From assembly GCA_002005505.1 (NCBI GenBank), contig MVGU01001606.1, positions 62,501-72,772 on the forward strand: DNA of 10,272 nucleotides. The letters are read 5' to 3'. The notes under the pieces are model-generated. The model was not told where the DNA came from. It made no database searches and worked only from the letters and a program-made list of their open reading frames with translations. Source of the DNA: Botryococcus braunii (Eukaryota > Chlorophyta > Trebouxiophyceae). Of the stretch, positions 1 to 8,417 are shown piece after piece (the stretch's first letter is position 1; each line of letters opens with the position of its first letter). The translations under genes and the position numbers were made by a program.

Positions 1-617
1 AGATGCTCCTTCCACGCGAATGAAGTCTGAAAGACATTAAATCCTATGCATGTCATGGCCCACGGCCAGGTTAATTAAAGTGCATTCATAAATAACTATA
101 CATGACCAGCTGGTTCAGTTGGCTCCTCGTATGTACAAATACCTTGGCCTTGAATGCTGTGATATATATCACAGCATTGTCAATAAATTGACAATACAAA
201 ACACACCAACTTCCTGCTTGTGTTTGCTGCTAGCTTGATGACGATGATGATGTCCCAGAAAGCTTTTACCTACTGTTACATTGTTACACTGTTACTGTTA
301 GAGTGTACACAAGCATGGAAAGACTACTTGAGCAGGCAATATACGTGCATTTTAAAGATCTAATTAGACGTATATAGGTTATAACCGTATATACCGAGTT
401 GTCTGAGCATGTTAATGAGGGATAATCTTCAGCAGTTGATTAACGGAAAACGTGTATCAGCGTGTGTGCATGTGACCATGATTGCGGCGCCGGCGCATGC
501 ATAATCTTCTGCTACATATGTGTGTATGTCCCCAATGTGGATGTATGGATCACCACACGTGTGCACTAGAGTACTCAACTCGTGGGCCATCGCAATGAGA
601 CAATGAGGGTCTCAGAA
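1..617. other. Intergenic region downstream of the B12D-like gene
   Basis: No open frame here resembles a known protein and none has plausible splice partners. The 3' untranslated region of the minus-strand B12D-like gene must start just below 618. There is no AATAAA on the minus strand close to the stop. Two TGTAAC motifs read on the minus strand inside 274-300, and TGTAA is the usual green-algal (chlorophyte) polyadenylation signal, so they are possible but unproven 3'-end signals. Other visible features are a tandem palindrome at 153-195, a short GAT run near 236-251, CGTATATA repeated at 369-376 and 386-393 around the palindrome GGTTATAACC, and GCGCCGGCGC near 487-496. Confidence 0.6.
153..195. 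repeat. Tandem palindromes: 26-bp perfect palindrome plus overlapping 20-bp inverted repeat
   Basis: Bases 153-178 form a perfect 26-bp palindrome: AATGCTGTGATAT followed directly by its reverse complement. Bases 176-195 form a second inverted repeat with 9-bp arms (ATTGTCAAT / ATTGACAAT) and a 2-base spacer. The two share three bases. AATAAA lies at 182-187 on the plus strand, in the middle of the second structure. The DNA could extrude as two adjacent cruciforms, or its transcript could form two hairpins. The role is unknown; possibilities are a 3'-end or terminator structure, a dimeric protein-binding site or a tiny foldback element. Confidence 0.85.
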
Positions 618-1369
618 CTATGCCGTTTGCTCCTTTGCCTTTGTGACCTCGTACTCTTTGCCAGTCTCTTGAAGTGACTCTGGAAGGGCTTCTCTGATGG
701 GATACGGCAATATGTGCACAACCCGCCCAGCAAACATTCTCCTGCATCACAGACCTCATAACCTTGCAGCAGAAGTTGAGGCAAGTTTTTGAAGTTTTGC
801 CCCTTTTCCATGAAATGCTGTGGAAAATCCATGGCTGTAATTGTACGTAATTGAAAGTATAAGAACTTTCTTTTCAAGATCACGATCGGCTGTTGGTCAT
901 GACCAGCAATATGCTGGTACTCTAATCGAAGCCGCGCAACCAGCACAGGCAGTACACACGATGGAAAAGGGTTTACCTGTGCCAATTTTCACTGTATCGT
1001 TTTGCTTTATCCATATCGACATCTTCTCCCCGTTTAAACTTGTTATATTCGACGCCGGGGTCCTGATGCCCATTCCATCGAACCAGGACAAGCATCAGGT
1101 CACGCCTTAACTACATTAAAAACAATTTCGACTTCTTTCTTGTATAAAGTTTAAATTTAGGTACTTCAAGTCCACACGCTCACAATGAACAGAACCAGAA
1201 GATTTCAAGGTTCGGGGCCAGAAGTTGGCACCGGCTTAAAACCAGGTACAATGCGCACCGCAGTCAATTTTCTTGTCATGATATACACTGCAGCTGCCAA
1301 ACCAGCTGACACTGTTGCAATCAGCGGATAGATGTCCGGCTTTATCCACCGAAAGCGTGCCGGAGCCAT
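618..1369 (-). CDS. B12D/NDUFA4-like (MLRQ family) small mitochondrial membrane protein, 3 exons
   Basis: Exons on the minus strand are 1369-1259, 1062-977 and 741-618, giving 106 aa. Introns are 196 bp (GTGCGC...CATCAG, phase 0) and 235 bp (GTAAAC...GATGCAG, phase 2). Exon 1 encodes MAPARFRWIKPDIYPL, matching the RWLRPEVYPL start of plant B12D proteins, then one hydrophobic membrane segment (about residues 15-31) and TRKLTA. Exon 2 continues DPGVEYNKFKRGED and ends KRYSENWH, at the place of NPEVRVTK...GEKYSEH in the family. Exon 3 supplies a 40-aa tail (RMFAGRVVHILPYP...) and a stop; I do not recognise this tail, but its frame and splice phase fit. Family members are usually about 80-90 aa and are linked to the mitochondrial respiratory chain (complex I/IV NDUFA4-type) or to B12D stress and germination proteins. 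The start was chosen by homology, because the frame stays open for about 100 codons upstream. Exons 1-2 are well supported; exon 3 is less certain. Confidence 0.8.
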
Positions 1370-1700
1370 GATCTCGGCTTTTTGACCGCAACCCAAACCA
1401 AGTACGAACAGCTCAAGAGTACTTACTCTAACCTTTCGGGGTATCTTGTAAGCTAGGTGGTATTCTAGGTTCGCGGAGGTCTGAAATATCAGCGAATGTA
1501 ACCTATTTTCAGGATCCGATTGATGAGATGCGATTGTTGTACTGCTCCAACTGATCCTTGTACAGTTAGAAAAAGGGTAAATTGTGCATGACCCGGCACA
1601 CGCGGGGAAGATCCTGATCCTTGTACAATCCAGGAACATCCAGGTTATTCCTTGATAAGTTTCCTCCACACTTGGAACAGGAACAATGCTGAACTAGCCT
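1370..1700 (-). promoter_or_regulatory. Putative 5' region of the B12D-like gene with a 14-bp direct repeat
   Basis: This DNA lies immediately upstream of the B12D-like start codon. The sequence CTGATCCTTGTACA occurs twice in direct orientation, at 1551-1564 and 1614-1627, exactly 63 bp apart and about 180-260 bp upstream of the ATG. This would fit a repeated cis-element. No clear TATA box stands out. The frame of exon 1 remains open through most of this stretch back to an ATG at 1669, so an N-terminal extension cannot be excluded from sequence alone, but family members start at the internal Met. Confidence 0.35.
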
Positions 1701-1710
1701 TCACTGACAA

Positions 1711-1826
1711 CTCTTTTTCCTCTTGTCCTCCTCCTCGTCCGCCTCCGCCGCCGCCTCCTCCTCCACTTCCTCTCGAGAACGTATTCCTTTACTGCCGGCT
1801 CGTCCTCCTCTCGTCCTCTCGAGAAC
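1711..1826. repeat. CT-rich imperfect repeat with 13-bp direct repeat
   Basis: The plus strand is strongly pyrimidine-rich, built of CCT, CTC and CCG units, which creates artificial poly-proline and poly-arginine frames. TCCTCTCGAGAAC occurs at 1768-1780 and again at 1814-1826, each containing the palindrome TCTCGAGA. This looks like a degenerate simple repeat with a local duplication, not a coding sequence. Confidence 0.7.
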
Positions 1827-2178
1827 ATCGTCCATAAACTCAGAGTTGAAGCCATCCTGAAGTTATCATTCTGCTCAGAATATGTGGTTCTTGTTCTCCT
1901 AATTTCCAAAATGAAGTCCAGGATGCAGATGCACGGTGTGTCATATCACAGGCTCTCTCATATCATCCAGTGGCGGACCTGGACTGACCAGCCCCCGTCC
2001 TCAGAGTCATGGGATGAGTTGGATTGTCCGGTGGCTGAAAAGACCACAGAATATGCCTTGGATCCCCCGTTTGACACAGAATTTTCCTTATGACCTTACA
2101 TGCTGCCTACATGTGCCTGCACCGCTTTACTGTTTATCCCAAGGGGCCTACAAAAGCGTGTTTGCTAGCAAGCGGAGG

Positions 2179-2226
2179 CCCCCCCCCCCCCCCCCCCAAA
2201 AAAAAAAAGGGGGGTGGGGGCGGGGG
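2179..2226. repeat. C19-A11-G6 homopolymer tract
   Basis: A run of 19 C (2179-2197) is followed by 11 A (2198-2208), then G6, T, G5, C, G5. The C and G runs could pair across the A run as a hairpin, and the G runs could form a quadruplex. The tract is preceded by the palindrome TTGCTAGCAA at 2162-2171. The apparent proline-rich proteins over this stretch are artefacts of the tract. Run lengths may be unreliable in the assembly. Confidence 0.85.
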
Positions 2227-2272
2227 ACGGGGACAACAAATATCAGACAAAAAGACTTTGAAGCACATGAAA

Positions 2273-2299
2273 CCCCCCCCCCCCTCCCCGCCGGGGGGG
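2273..2299. repeat. C12-T-C4 / G7 tract
   Basis: A run of 12 C, one T and 4 C is followed after GCC by 7 G. It is a second C-run-then-G-run hairpin candidate, within 60 bp of the first. Confidence 0.8.
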
Positions 2300-4527
2300 A
2301 GTTTATGCATTTGCCGTTTCAGGCTGAAAGGCACATACGGCCAAATGAGGCACTGTCCGCTCCGCTCTCCGACCCCTCCAGGGGCAGCTACACAACCCTG
2401 ATTGGTGTGTGGCAGGCAACATCGCAGCTGCGGATTGCAACTGCCAAACAGCGGCTGTACGGGTACGTGACAGGTCAGATAACCGTTCAGAGAAGTACGC
2501 TACACCCTCCAGCATGACTCATGGCGCCCTGTCCGACCAAGTCCTGCACAGAAATAGGTGCCGGCCATGCCCGCAGCGGGTGAGGACAGTTGTGTCTTTG
2601 ATAGGTAGCCGCAGCCATGCATTGGAACCCGTGGCTGGGGCATGCAAATGTGGATTGAAAGATGACGTGGTACTCAGGTCAACCCACAAGACAGTCACGC
2701 AACCGAGATGGCCCGCCAACGCTTTTTGTAAGAGCTAAAGAACACAGAGGTTTGTAATCAAATGTGCTGATAGGGCTTCGACTATGGGACACCAATACCC
2801 ATTCCCTCAAATTGATGGCTGCTGACACGGTCAGCCTCTAGACTGGGCTGCCGAGTACTAAAACAAAAACCTAGGACAAACCTGGCGCACAAACATAAAA
2901 AATGGGACAACTCCAGAGGCTTGGGTTCCCACCCTGCCTGTGTCATCTACATCAGCGCGTGTTTAAATCCATCACCCGGCAAAGAATGACTTCCTGTTGC
3001 AATTGGCATATTTGGTCATTCCTGGTCTGACATCCCTGTATGCCAAGTAGCTTTTGAATGGCAGCGGAAATAAATGTTCTGCCGAAAGTCACTGGTGTCA
3101 TCGTTGAAAGATGCAGACCTGATCAACCACTTGGGGAGTATACTGCGTGTGCTCGACGAAATAAGGCTTGAAGTTGGCGCAGATGTCATTAACACGTTCG
3201 ACATTTGGAAAGACAGAGGTGGGGAGCTCACTGTGCTCAAAATGTTCCTGGCTTAAAGTCTCATTGCTTCCAAGACATTGTACACTAGTCAAAGAAGGTA
3301 CTGGCAGAAAAGCTTTAGCATGTTTTGAAAAAATTCATTTTCCATTGAAACAGCTGCTGCAATTTCTAGTAGTAAGTACTTCATGATTCGGTGTGTGCAA
3401 TTGCTTGCTGACGTGCGGTGTACAAGGAAGACGTGGGCGTCATCAGTTAACCAAAACAAAAAATTAAGAAGCATGTCCGTGTCCTTTCTGGTGGTTGCCA
3501 TTTGGAAGGATATGAAGGACTGTACGGTGCAAAGCGCACACACCACAGGCTAAGCGGACCGAATTTATCCCTTGTAATTACACTGCTCACGCTTATGTCA
3601 ATTAACAGTGGCTTTGGAAGTCAATGCCCACGTCCTTCAAGCTCAGCTCTTGACTGCCAGTGCCACATCAGCTTCCATATGTCTCGAAGCGAATCCCAGG
3701 GGACATTGATGTCACCCAACCTTTGGGGATTGGATGCCTTCTCAAATATTGACGGCATCTCTACTGTATGTGCTTTTCGACCCACCTAATCTAGACTGTT
3801 GTGCTCTACCACGCATTTTTCATAGGAATATGCCGCCCTAAATAACGTCTAGCAACATTTAACATCATCTTTAAACCATTATGGAAACTACCACGTTCGT
3901 AAAAATCTCGGGACCTTAAGCGGAATTAGCCGACCCAGTTGATAATCATACTGTTCGTTTTGGCTTTTGACACCAAGGCATATTCAATTTACAGGAAACA
4001 ATTGCCCGAAAATGTGCGCAATCCCTCCAGCCCACTCACGTGAAGCTCAGTGGTCCATGGTGATATATCAATTGTAGCACTTCACCAATCTCTTCCCCAG
4101 TACCTCACGATATGGCTTACTCAAAAAGGGATTGGCAATTCTCCCCCGGAAACTAATTCTTGACACAGTACCGGAAGGCTACACTTCGTAGGACTTGCAG
4201 CTCAAGCCCCATAGGGAGGAAGACCCTGCAGGATAAGGTCCGCAAGAACAACATCCCAGAGCCATTGAACTTGATTCAAACCTCACAGCAGAGATACCTG
4301 AATACTTGGCTACAATGACATGATACAGCAAAACTTCTGGGATCATGAAGCAGCCCTGGCCATCTGCCCAAGGTAAGAGTTTGCATATTGATGGCTCGTG
4401 ATCCTGAATCATAATACCTGGCAAGTTTCAAGCTATCCTGCAGCGCTGAATGATGTGGCTACCCATTTTTTAGGTGTCTTGCCCCACCAGGAACCTCCAT
4501 TAGATAGAGGCACGTACACGAGATACT

Positions 4528-4908
4528 TTACCAAACTGGCGGCAGCATGATCCACCGGTTAGGATACTTCTCGTTTCCATCCTTTCCATTGAAGATCTGC
4601 GACACCCAAAAAGAAATGTTGCCAAGAGTTTTGAGACGAAGGCACCACAGAACACCACTCATATGACTCTGACAGGCCAGCTCATAACACAGCTGCAATA
4701 CCTAAACTTATTGCACAACTGTAAAATATCATGCATATATAGCCTCACAACCCAACGTTCTGGAGGCAGATTAAGATGGCATGAATAGAATTACCTTCCT
4801 CACGAGGCAGCCTACAGCACTGAGTATTGGTACTCATGCCCAGATCCCTCAAATTGGTCACCCTCATTTCTACCCTGATCCTCACGCCCTGGGTATGCGC
4901 ATGCCGTG

Positions 4909-4962
<54 letters not shown>

Positions 4963-6232
4963 TTTTTGGGGGGGGGGGGGGGGAGACATAAAGGGCTCAC
5001 ACATCTGTTGTTCATCATTGCTCCCACAAAAGCACACCCGAAACAGCCTATTGCACAAACTTTAAGTGCTCCCTGCTTTCCCCCCCAAAGCGAGAAGATG
5101 GGGGGGGGGGGGGGGACCCATTGCAAGCAAAATGTGGATGGGACTATAGCATTCTATGTCAACCCTTTGCAAATGAATAGCTGTGCCCGAGTTTTGCCAT
5201 GCACACCTTGCAGCAAAACCCACTGTCAACTGTGAAATTCTCAAAGTGTTATAGTCAAGGCCGCACCTTCTTAAGGCGGGCATGCTTGCCCTGGGCCCAC
5301 TGAGCCATTTGGAGACCCCCCGCGGTGACAAACAGGAAGCCCGTGATGGTTTGAGTGGCGATTGAGAAGAGGATCCACCCGAAGATCTCGAAGGTGTAAT
5401 TAGCGCAGGTCACATTGAAACCGTCGAAGGGGAAACCTCGAGGAATTGCATATCCCGTGGTCTTCCCAGCAGGACGCAGATTGGCAAGGACGACATGTGC
5501 CCTGCACGCGCATGAAAGAAATTTAGTGCCACAAAAGTTGAGGCTTGCTTGGGGATGAGACCCAAGGACTAAACGAGCCAGCCCCTCCTAGCATGGAACT
5601 AATCAAGGCCAGAAGAAAGCTTTTGGTCCTCTTCAGGCAAACTCGCTGGTTCCGTCTGTTGTGTTCCCTTCTGCCTTGACAAATGTTCTTGCATCCAATG
5701 TTGGACTCTGTTTGCAGGGCATCCCTTACAGTGGGGACGACATGTCAGTGTGGGCCAAAGGAGTTTTGGCAACAGACCCACTGCATTTTTAACATATACA
5801 ATCCTGAAGCAAGACACATCATATCTTTACTTCAATCTTTGAAAGAAGGCATCAGGGGTGAACAGCAGGAAGTGCCTCGGACAGTTGTTTCTTGAACTCA
5901 ATCTCGTCTGTACACAGGATATCCGCTGAGGGGGAGTGTCACCTCCAGTTAAGAAGCTGGCAAATGAGTGCCAAGCTGAAGCAGACATAAGCACGCTCAG
6001 CCGACGGGGATGTGTACAATGGATGGTTGATGAAGTATGACACAAGGGCAGCAAAGCCCCAGTAGTAGCTACAGTTCTTCATCAAATTGCGGAGTGGCAT
6101 GGTTGCATGACTGAACCTGCAAACACCAACCACACAAGCACTAGGGGTCAAAACCTGGAATAGCAGAAAACTCTGGCTGTCTGTCTGTCTGTCTGGCTGT
6201 GTGTGCGTGCGTGCGTGCGTGCGTGCGTGCGC

Positions 6233-6309
<77 letters not shown>

Positions 6310-7861
6310 GCACACGTATATCCACTATTCAAAGCAGCTAACATTCTTGAATTTCATTAGCTTTAAGACTTGGCAAATCCCTGCCTCGGCATCATGGCAG
6401 TCCCAAAGTCAACTCCAAAACTGTCAGACATTGACTGACCATGCAGAGGCATAGATGAATATCCTGGCTAGACAATCATGGCAGCATAAACTGCCCCTGA
6501 GAATGGTACAGCTCACTTCGTGGGTGAAATTGTGTCATCAACTTGCTTTGGAAGACCATGCAGAGACCCAGTGTGTCAATGGTTAATAATGAATAAATGA
6601 ATGGCATATATTACCCATCCTGATGACTAGTTGTGCCTGTCCACCACTTGGGCAATATAGGGTTCATTGGAATTATCTCAGTGCAGGTGTACTTCAATGT
6701 CTGTGCAGCAGGGAATAAATTGCACTTGTAGATATAAGTGGCCCTTACTTGTGCACAAAGAATGTCTCCAAAATTCGCTTGACGTAATGGAAGACCCAGT
6801 ATGCCAATGCAAGCTGCTGGACGACTGACTTTTCGGGGATTGTCCTGCGAGTTGGAGCTGAGCTCAATTGCAAGCCTCCAAAACCCATCAGGGCAAAAAA
6901 CACACAAGAAAGGTAATGCAGGCAAACGTGCTAAGTAGTCAGACATGCTCAATGAAAAGCAGATAAGGGGACGTACTTGGCCCAAGGGTAGGCAAACTGC
7001 GGAAGGAAGTAGAAGAATGCATACGCCCAGATAGGTCCAAAATATTCCCAAAAGAAGACAGTAGAATATCCAACCTAAAAACAAAAACAAAAATAATCAT
7101 ATGCCATAATTAGTCCAGAGCCGCAATGTCCTTTCATAAGTCCTCCCCAAAAACTAAGGGCTGGCAAGCAGCACCAACGAAGGCGTACATGTCTTTGTTG
7201 GGTGTGAATGCCCAACAAAACCCCAATAGAGCCTACTAGAGAGCCACCCAGGTATCAAAGAAGAAGCAGCAACAATCGTCTGTTATATTAGAAACATGCA
7301 TTCTACAGTAGGATTCTGGCCATGCAGCATTGATGTACGATCTGTTGAACAGACAATGAGCAGTCCAACAGCATTACCTGGGGTCCCAAATCCTTGAAAA
7401 CAACCTTCGATCCTTCAGTCAGACCGTAGTCAGATAACTTCTTCCCAGACCCGAGAACTGTCGGCTTCTTCTCCCCCTCTGCCAACGGTAGGGTGAAGCG
7501 CTGTCTGGCGATATACATAGCAGGCTTCGCCTTGGCAAAGGCTTTCCGAAGATCATCTACAGAATCCTGAAGTACCCCATCCACATTGAGTCCCAATGCA
7601 CCAGTGCGCACTTGGCTTCTACTATGTCGTTCCGACCGGGAATACCGAAAGACCGACAAGCACAATGCACCATGTAAATGTTTGCGTATTTGCACTTAAG
7701 CAGCTTGATCAACACATTTAGATGCAAATGGAAACACCACTAATCAAGCGGTGAGAGTTTCATCGCATGTTGTCAAGTTGGACGGATCTCACCCCTGGAA
7801 CAGAGAGGCCGCCAGGGATAACATCCTTGCCAGCTTTGTTGACAACGCTTAATTTCACCAT
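4528..7861 (-). CDS. TECR: Very-long-chain enoyl-CoA reductase (trans-2-enoyl-CoA reductase, TECR/Tsc13/CER10), 7 exons, complete
   Basis: This enzyme carries out the last step of each very-long-chain fatty acid elongation cycle in the ER membrane: NADPH-dependent reduction of trans-2-enoyl-CoA. Exons on the minus strand are 7861-7793, 7566-7378, 7074-6977, 6844-6749, 6116-5943, 5501-5267 and 4596-4528. They join in phase to 309 aa, matching the usual 308-310 aa. Residues 1-86 are the N-terminal ubiquitin-like domain (MVKLSVVNKAGKDV...; ARQRFTLPL; VVFKDLGPQ). The membrane reductase part follows: FFWEYFGP, HYVKRILETFFVHKFSH (about 138-154), NCSYYWGF, INHPLYT (about 180-186), GYAIPRGF (225-232), TCANYTFE (240-247), IATQTI, WAQGKHARLKK, and a C-terminal exon IFNGKDGNEKYPNRW...PPVW. 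The tyrosine in CANYT is a candidate for the catalytic Tyr of the family. The motifs are closest to plant ECR. A TAA lies in frame four codons upstream of the ATG, which fixes the start. All introns are GT-AG. Retaining intron 5 or 6 gives an immediate stop. Confidence 0.95.
4911..4983. repeat. T51-G-T5-G16 homopolymer tract in reductase intron 6
   Basis: The plus strand has 51 T (4911-4961), G, 5 T and then 16 G (4968-4983), all inside the 670-bp intron 6. Read as pre-mRNA it is C16-A5-C-A51, so it could be a long internal A tail of a minus-oriented retroposon, or an expanded simple repeat. I saw no clear target-site duplication. The run lengths are suspect in any assembly. Confidence 0.9.
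5080..5115. repeat. C7 ... G16 tract in reductase intron 6
   Basis: Seven C (5080-5086), a 13-base spacer (AAAGCGAGAAGAT) and 16 G (5100-5115) again have a C-run-then-G-run layout. It lies about 100 bp from the T51/G16 tract and 150 bp upstream on the plus strand from the splice donor of intron 6 (minus strand, 5266). Confidence 0.8.
6175..6306. repeat. Compound microsatellite (TGTC)n(GTGC)n(GC)n(GT)30 in reductase intron 4
   Basis: The tract passes through four units in order: CTGT/TGTC, then GTGC, then GC (about 6230-6247), then about 30 GT (6247-6306). Each unit differs from the next by one base change. Nearly all of it is alternating purine-pyrimidine, so it is a strong Z-DNA candidate. 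In the pre-mRNA it is a CA/GC repeat lying about 58-190 nt upstream of the exon 5 acceptor. It creates false cysteine/valine and threonine/histidine frames on the two strands. Confidence 0.95.
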
Positions 7862-8417
7862 CTTGACCTCTTATGACAGTCCCCGATTTACTTTGCTTCT
7901 TCCCGAGTGTTCCCGCGACGATCTTTGCTTTTGTATGGCAATCGCCTTCCGCGGAACCAGCGCCCCTGGACAGAACTGTGAATGGTCCCAGTGCACTTAT
8001 CTGGTCGGCCAAATCAGGCCACGCAGCAGGGGGGCGCCCCTTGTGAGTTTCGTTTCACTTCTAGACTATATCCGAGCGAGGACGATATCAGTAATTCATT
8101 TCTTCCGATCCATGTGAGTTAAATGAGTATTATGTTCCGCGCTGTGGCACTCCTCCGAAATGGCAAGTGTTCGGACATTGATTTTCCCCCCATTTTTAGG
8201 GGCGGGCGTTCTTACCGGTCCGGAGGGCGTTGCGGCAACATGCCCACGTTTCATGGGTTTCGCTCTCTGAATTCCGTACGGTTGCAGACCGGATATCATT
8301 GCTCACTAACATCACTCTATTCAGACAAGGCTTTGGCACATAAGCATTGCTACCGGCGTTGCATATAGTCACATTTTTTGGATGTTTAAGGAAGCTTGTA
8401 TCACTGCTGAATTTGGC
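7862..8417. promoter_or_regulatory. Divergent intergenic region, candidate bidirectional promoter
   Basis: These 556 bp separate the start codons of the minus-strand reductase and the plus-strand fibrillin, so they must hold both 5' untranslated regions and both core promoters unless further upstream exons exist. Visible elements are the palindrome GGGGCGCCCC (8031-8040), a GC-box-like GGGGCGGGCG near 8199-8208, TTCCCGCG near 7910, and C/T-rich TTTTCCCCCCCATTTTT near 8181. No convincing TATA box is seen for either direction. Open frames within it (for example 8123-8368) match nothing and conflict with the gene starts. Confidence 0.5.

Larger units (their letters stand above)
1701..4527. other. 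Long intergenic region with no gene I can defend
   Basis: I looked for splice-compatible homologous exons on both strands and recognised none. The stretch contains a CT-rich tract with a 13-bp direct repeat (1711-1826), a stretch opening CAGTGGCGGACC at 1968 that resembles one end of a hAT-type transposon, two C-run/G-run tracts (2179-2226 and 2273-2299), a GC-richer block around 2300-2720, and a 60-codon open frame at 3074-3256 with a protein-like composition. The 3' untranslated region of the reductase gene must occupy the part just below 4528; I see no AATAAA there on the minus strand. Candidate fragments may be decayed mobile elements. Confidence 0.5.

Noticed and set aside
1205..1669. 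154-codon minus-strand open frame
   Set aside because: It contains the true first exon of the B12D-like gene (1369-1259). The upstream part is unlike the family and the 3' part runs into intron 1.
1936..2517. 193-codon plus-strand open frame
   Set aside because: It crosses both C-run tracts and a poly-proline stretch. The C-terminal part matches nothing I recognise and the frame has no splice support.
2409..2738. 109-codon plus-strand open frame
   Set aside because: It has no recognisable domain; the length is explained by the local GC-richer composition.
4179..4424. 81-codon minus-strand open frame
   Set aside because: It lies downstream of the reductase stop codon, in the likely 3' untranslated region, and has no similarity or splice partner.
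5939..6344. His-Thr-rich minus-strand frames
   Set aside because: Most of the length is the intron 4 CA repeat. Only 6116-5943 is coding, as reductase exon 5.
6611..7090. 159-codon minus-strand open frame
   Set aside because: It is out of frame with reductase exons 3 and 4, which lie in it; the in-frame translation gives the conserved residues.
8123..8368. 81-codon plus-strand open frame upstream of the fibrillin gene
   Set aside because: It has no family similarity and ends before the MASS... start. It is probably chance or an upstream open frame in the leader.
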